DNA of 6,126 nt from Deltaproteobacteria bacterium GWA2_55_10 (GTDB lineage Bacteria; Desulfobacterota; GWC2-55-46). Below are positions 5,953 through 6,126 of the stretch, piece by piece (the first letter of the stretch is position 1; each line of letters opens with the position of its first letter). Location of the stretch: assembly GCA_001797415.1 (NCBI GenBank), contig MGPL01000128.1, positions 17,532-23,657 of the forward strand. The letters are read 5' to 3'. A program made the position numbers and the translations under genes. The notes under the pieces are model-generated. The model did no database searches, was not told the origin of the DNA, and saw only the letters and a program-made list of their open reading frames with translations.

Positions 5953-6126
5953 TCATCCACCGAAGTGGTATGTCACGAAGACCGTGGCCTGATGCGCCTC
6001 GTAGTCCTCTACCGGGCCGCTCAGGGTTATTACGTTCGTTATTGTGCTGGACGCCGGCTCGAAGTTGTCGGTCTGCCAGTCGTCTGATTCGTAGCGCTCA
6101 AACGAGTACCCGGCCCCGAGGCTCAG
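5953..6126 (-). CDS. Outer-membrane beta-barrel protein, MtrB/PioB-like, C-terminal fragment (5' end outside window)
   Basis: Only the last 57 residues are inside the window, read to TGA (complement of 5953-5955). They contain alternating polar/hydrophobic strands and aromatic girdle residues: GAGYSFERYESDDWQTDNF, an extracellular-type loop, then DYEAHQATVFVTYHFGG. The E-x-Y-x-S-x-D-W pattern, the DY-x-AH and a near-terminal aromatic strand (VFVTYHF) are what the ends of MtrB/PioB decaheme-associated porins look like. These barrels sheath multiheme cytochromes so that electrons cross the outer membrane. The final GG after the terminal phenylalanine is slightly unusual for BAM-recognised barrels. 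The assignment rests on a short piece; another large barrel family cannot be excluded. It lies upstream of and 36 bases from the cytochrome gene, on the same strand, consistent with a porin-cytochrome operon. Confidence 0.7.
   Translation of the reverse strand: MSLGAGYSFERYESDDWQTDNFEPASSTITNVITLSGPVEDYEAHQATVFVTYHFGG

Noticed and set aside
1..6126. CRISPR array, tRNA, rRNA, transposase or phage genes
   Set aside because: No regularly spaced direct repeats, cloverleaf or rRNA motifs, or DDE/integrase-like reading frames were seen on either strand.

Overview
The window reads as chromosomal DNA of a Gram-negative, respiratory bacterium rich in c-type cytochromes. Best guess is Desulfobacterota (Geobacter-like deltaproteobacteria) or Nitrospirota. 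This rests on an MtrB/PioB-type outer-membrane barrel end, a small multiheme cytochrome with a Sec signal peptide, a chemoreceptor with a heme-type cysteine/histidine motif in its periplasmic part, an Aquifex-type aconitase, and frequent AGG (Arg) and ATA (Ile) codons. The lineage is inferred from gene content only.

Layout. Plus strand, 1-1167: the 3' end of bioA, a palindromic G/C-rich element (346-431), then complete bioD; together these are the end of a biotin synthesis cluster. Between 1168 and 1301 is a non-coding stretch with a putative degenerate repeat whose left end overlaps the bioD stop. Everything further right is on the minus strand and converges on bioD. In transcription order: the C-terminus of an MtrB/PioB-like barrel (5953-6126, cut by the window edge), a small cytochrome c (5350-5916), a methyl-accepting chemotaxis protein (3461-5335), a strong intrinsic terminator (3415-3446), a promoter region, and aconitase (1302-3230). 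The aconitase terminator appears to lie inside the last codons of bioD (1107-1145).

How the genes work together. The barrel, cytochrome and chemoreceptor genes are spaced by 36 and 14 bases and share a terminator, so they look like one operon. The first two suggest electron transfer across the periplasm and outer membrane. The third is a chemoreceptor whose sensory domain carries a C-x5-C-H motif, so the operon may couple an electron conduit to redox or energy taxis. Two of the putative heme motifs in this operon are non-canonical (CKCH in the cytochrome, C-x5-CH in the receptor), and this is the most interesting part of the window. Aconitase is a stand-alone TCA-cycle gene with its own promoter region.
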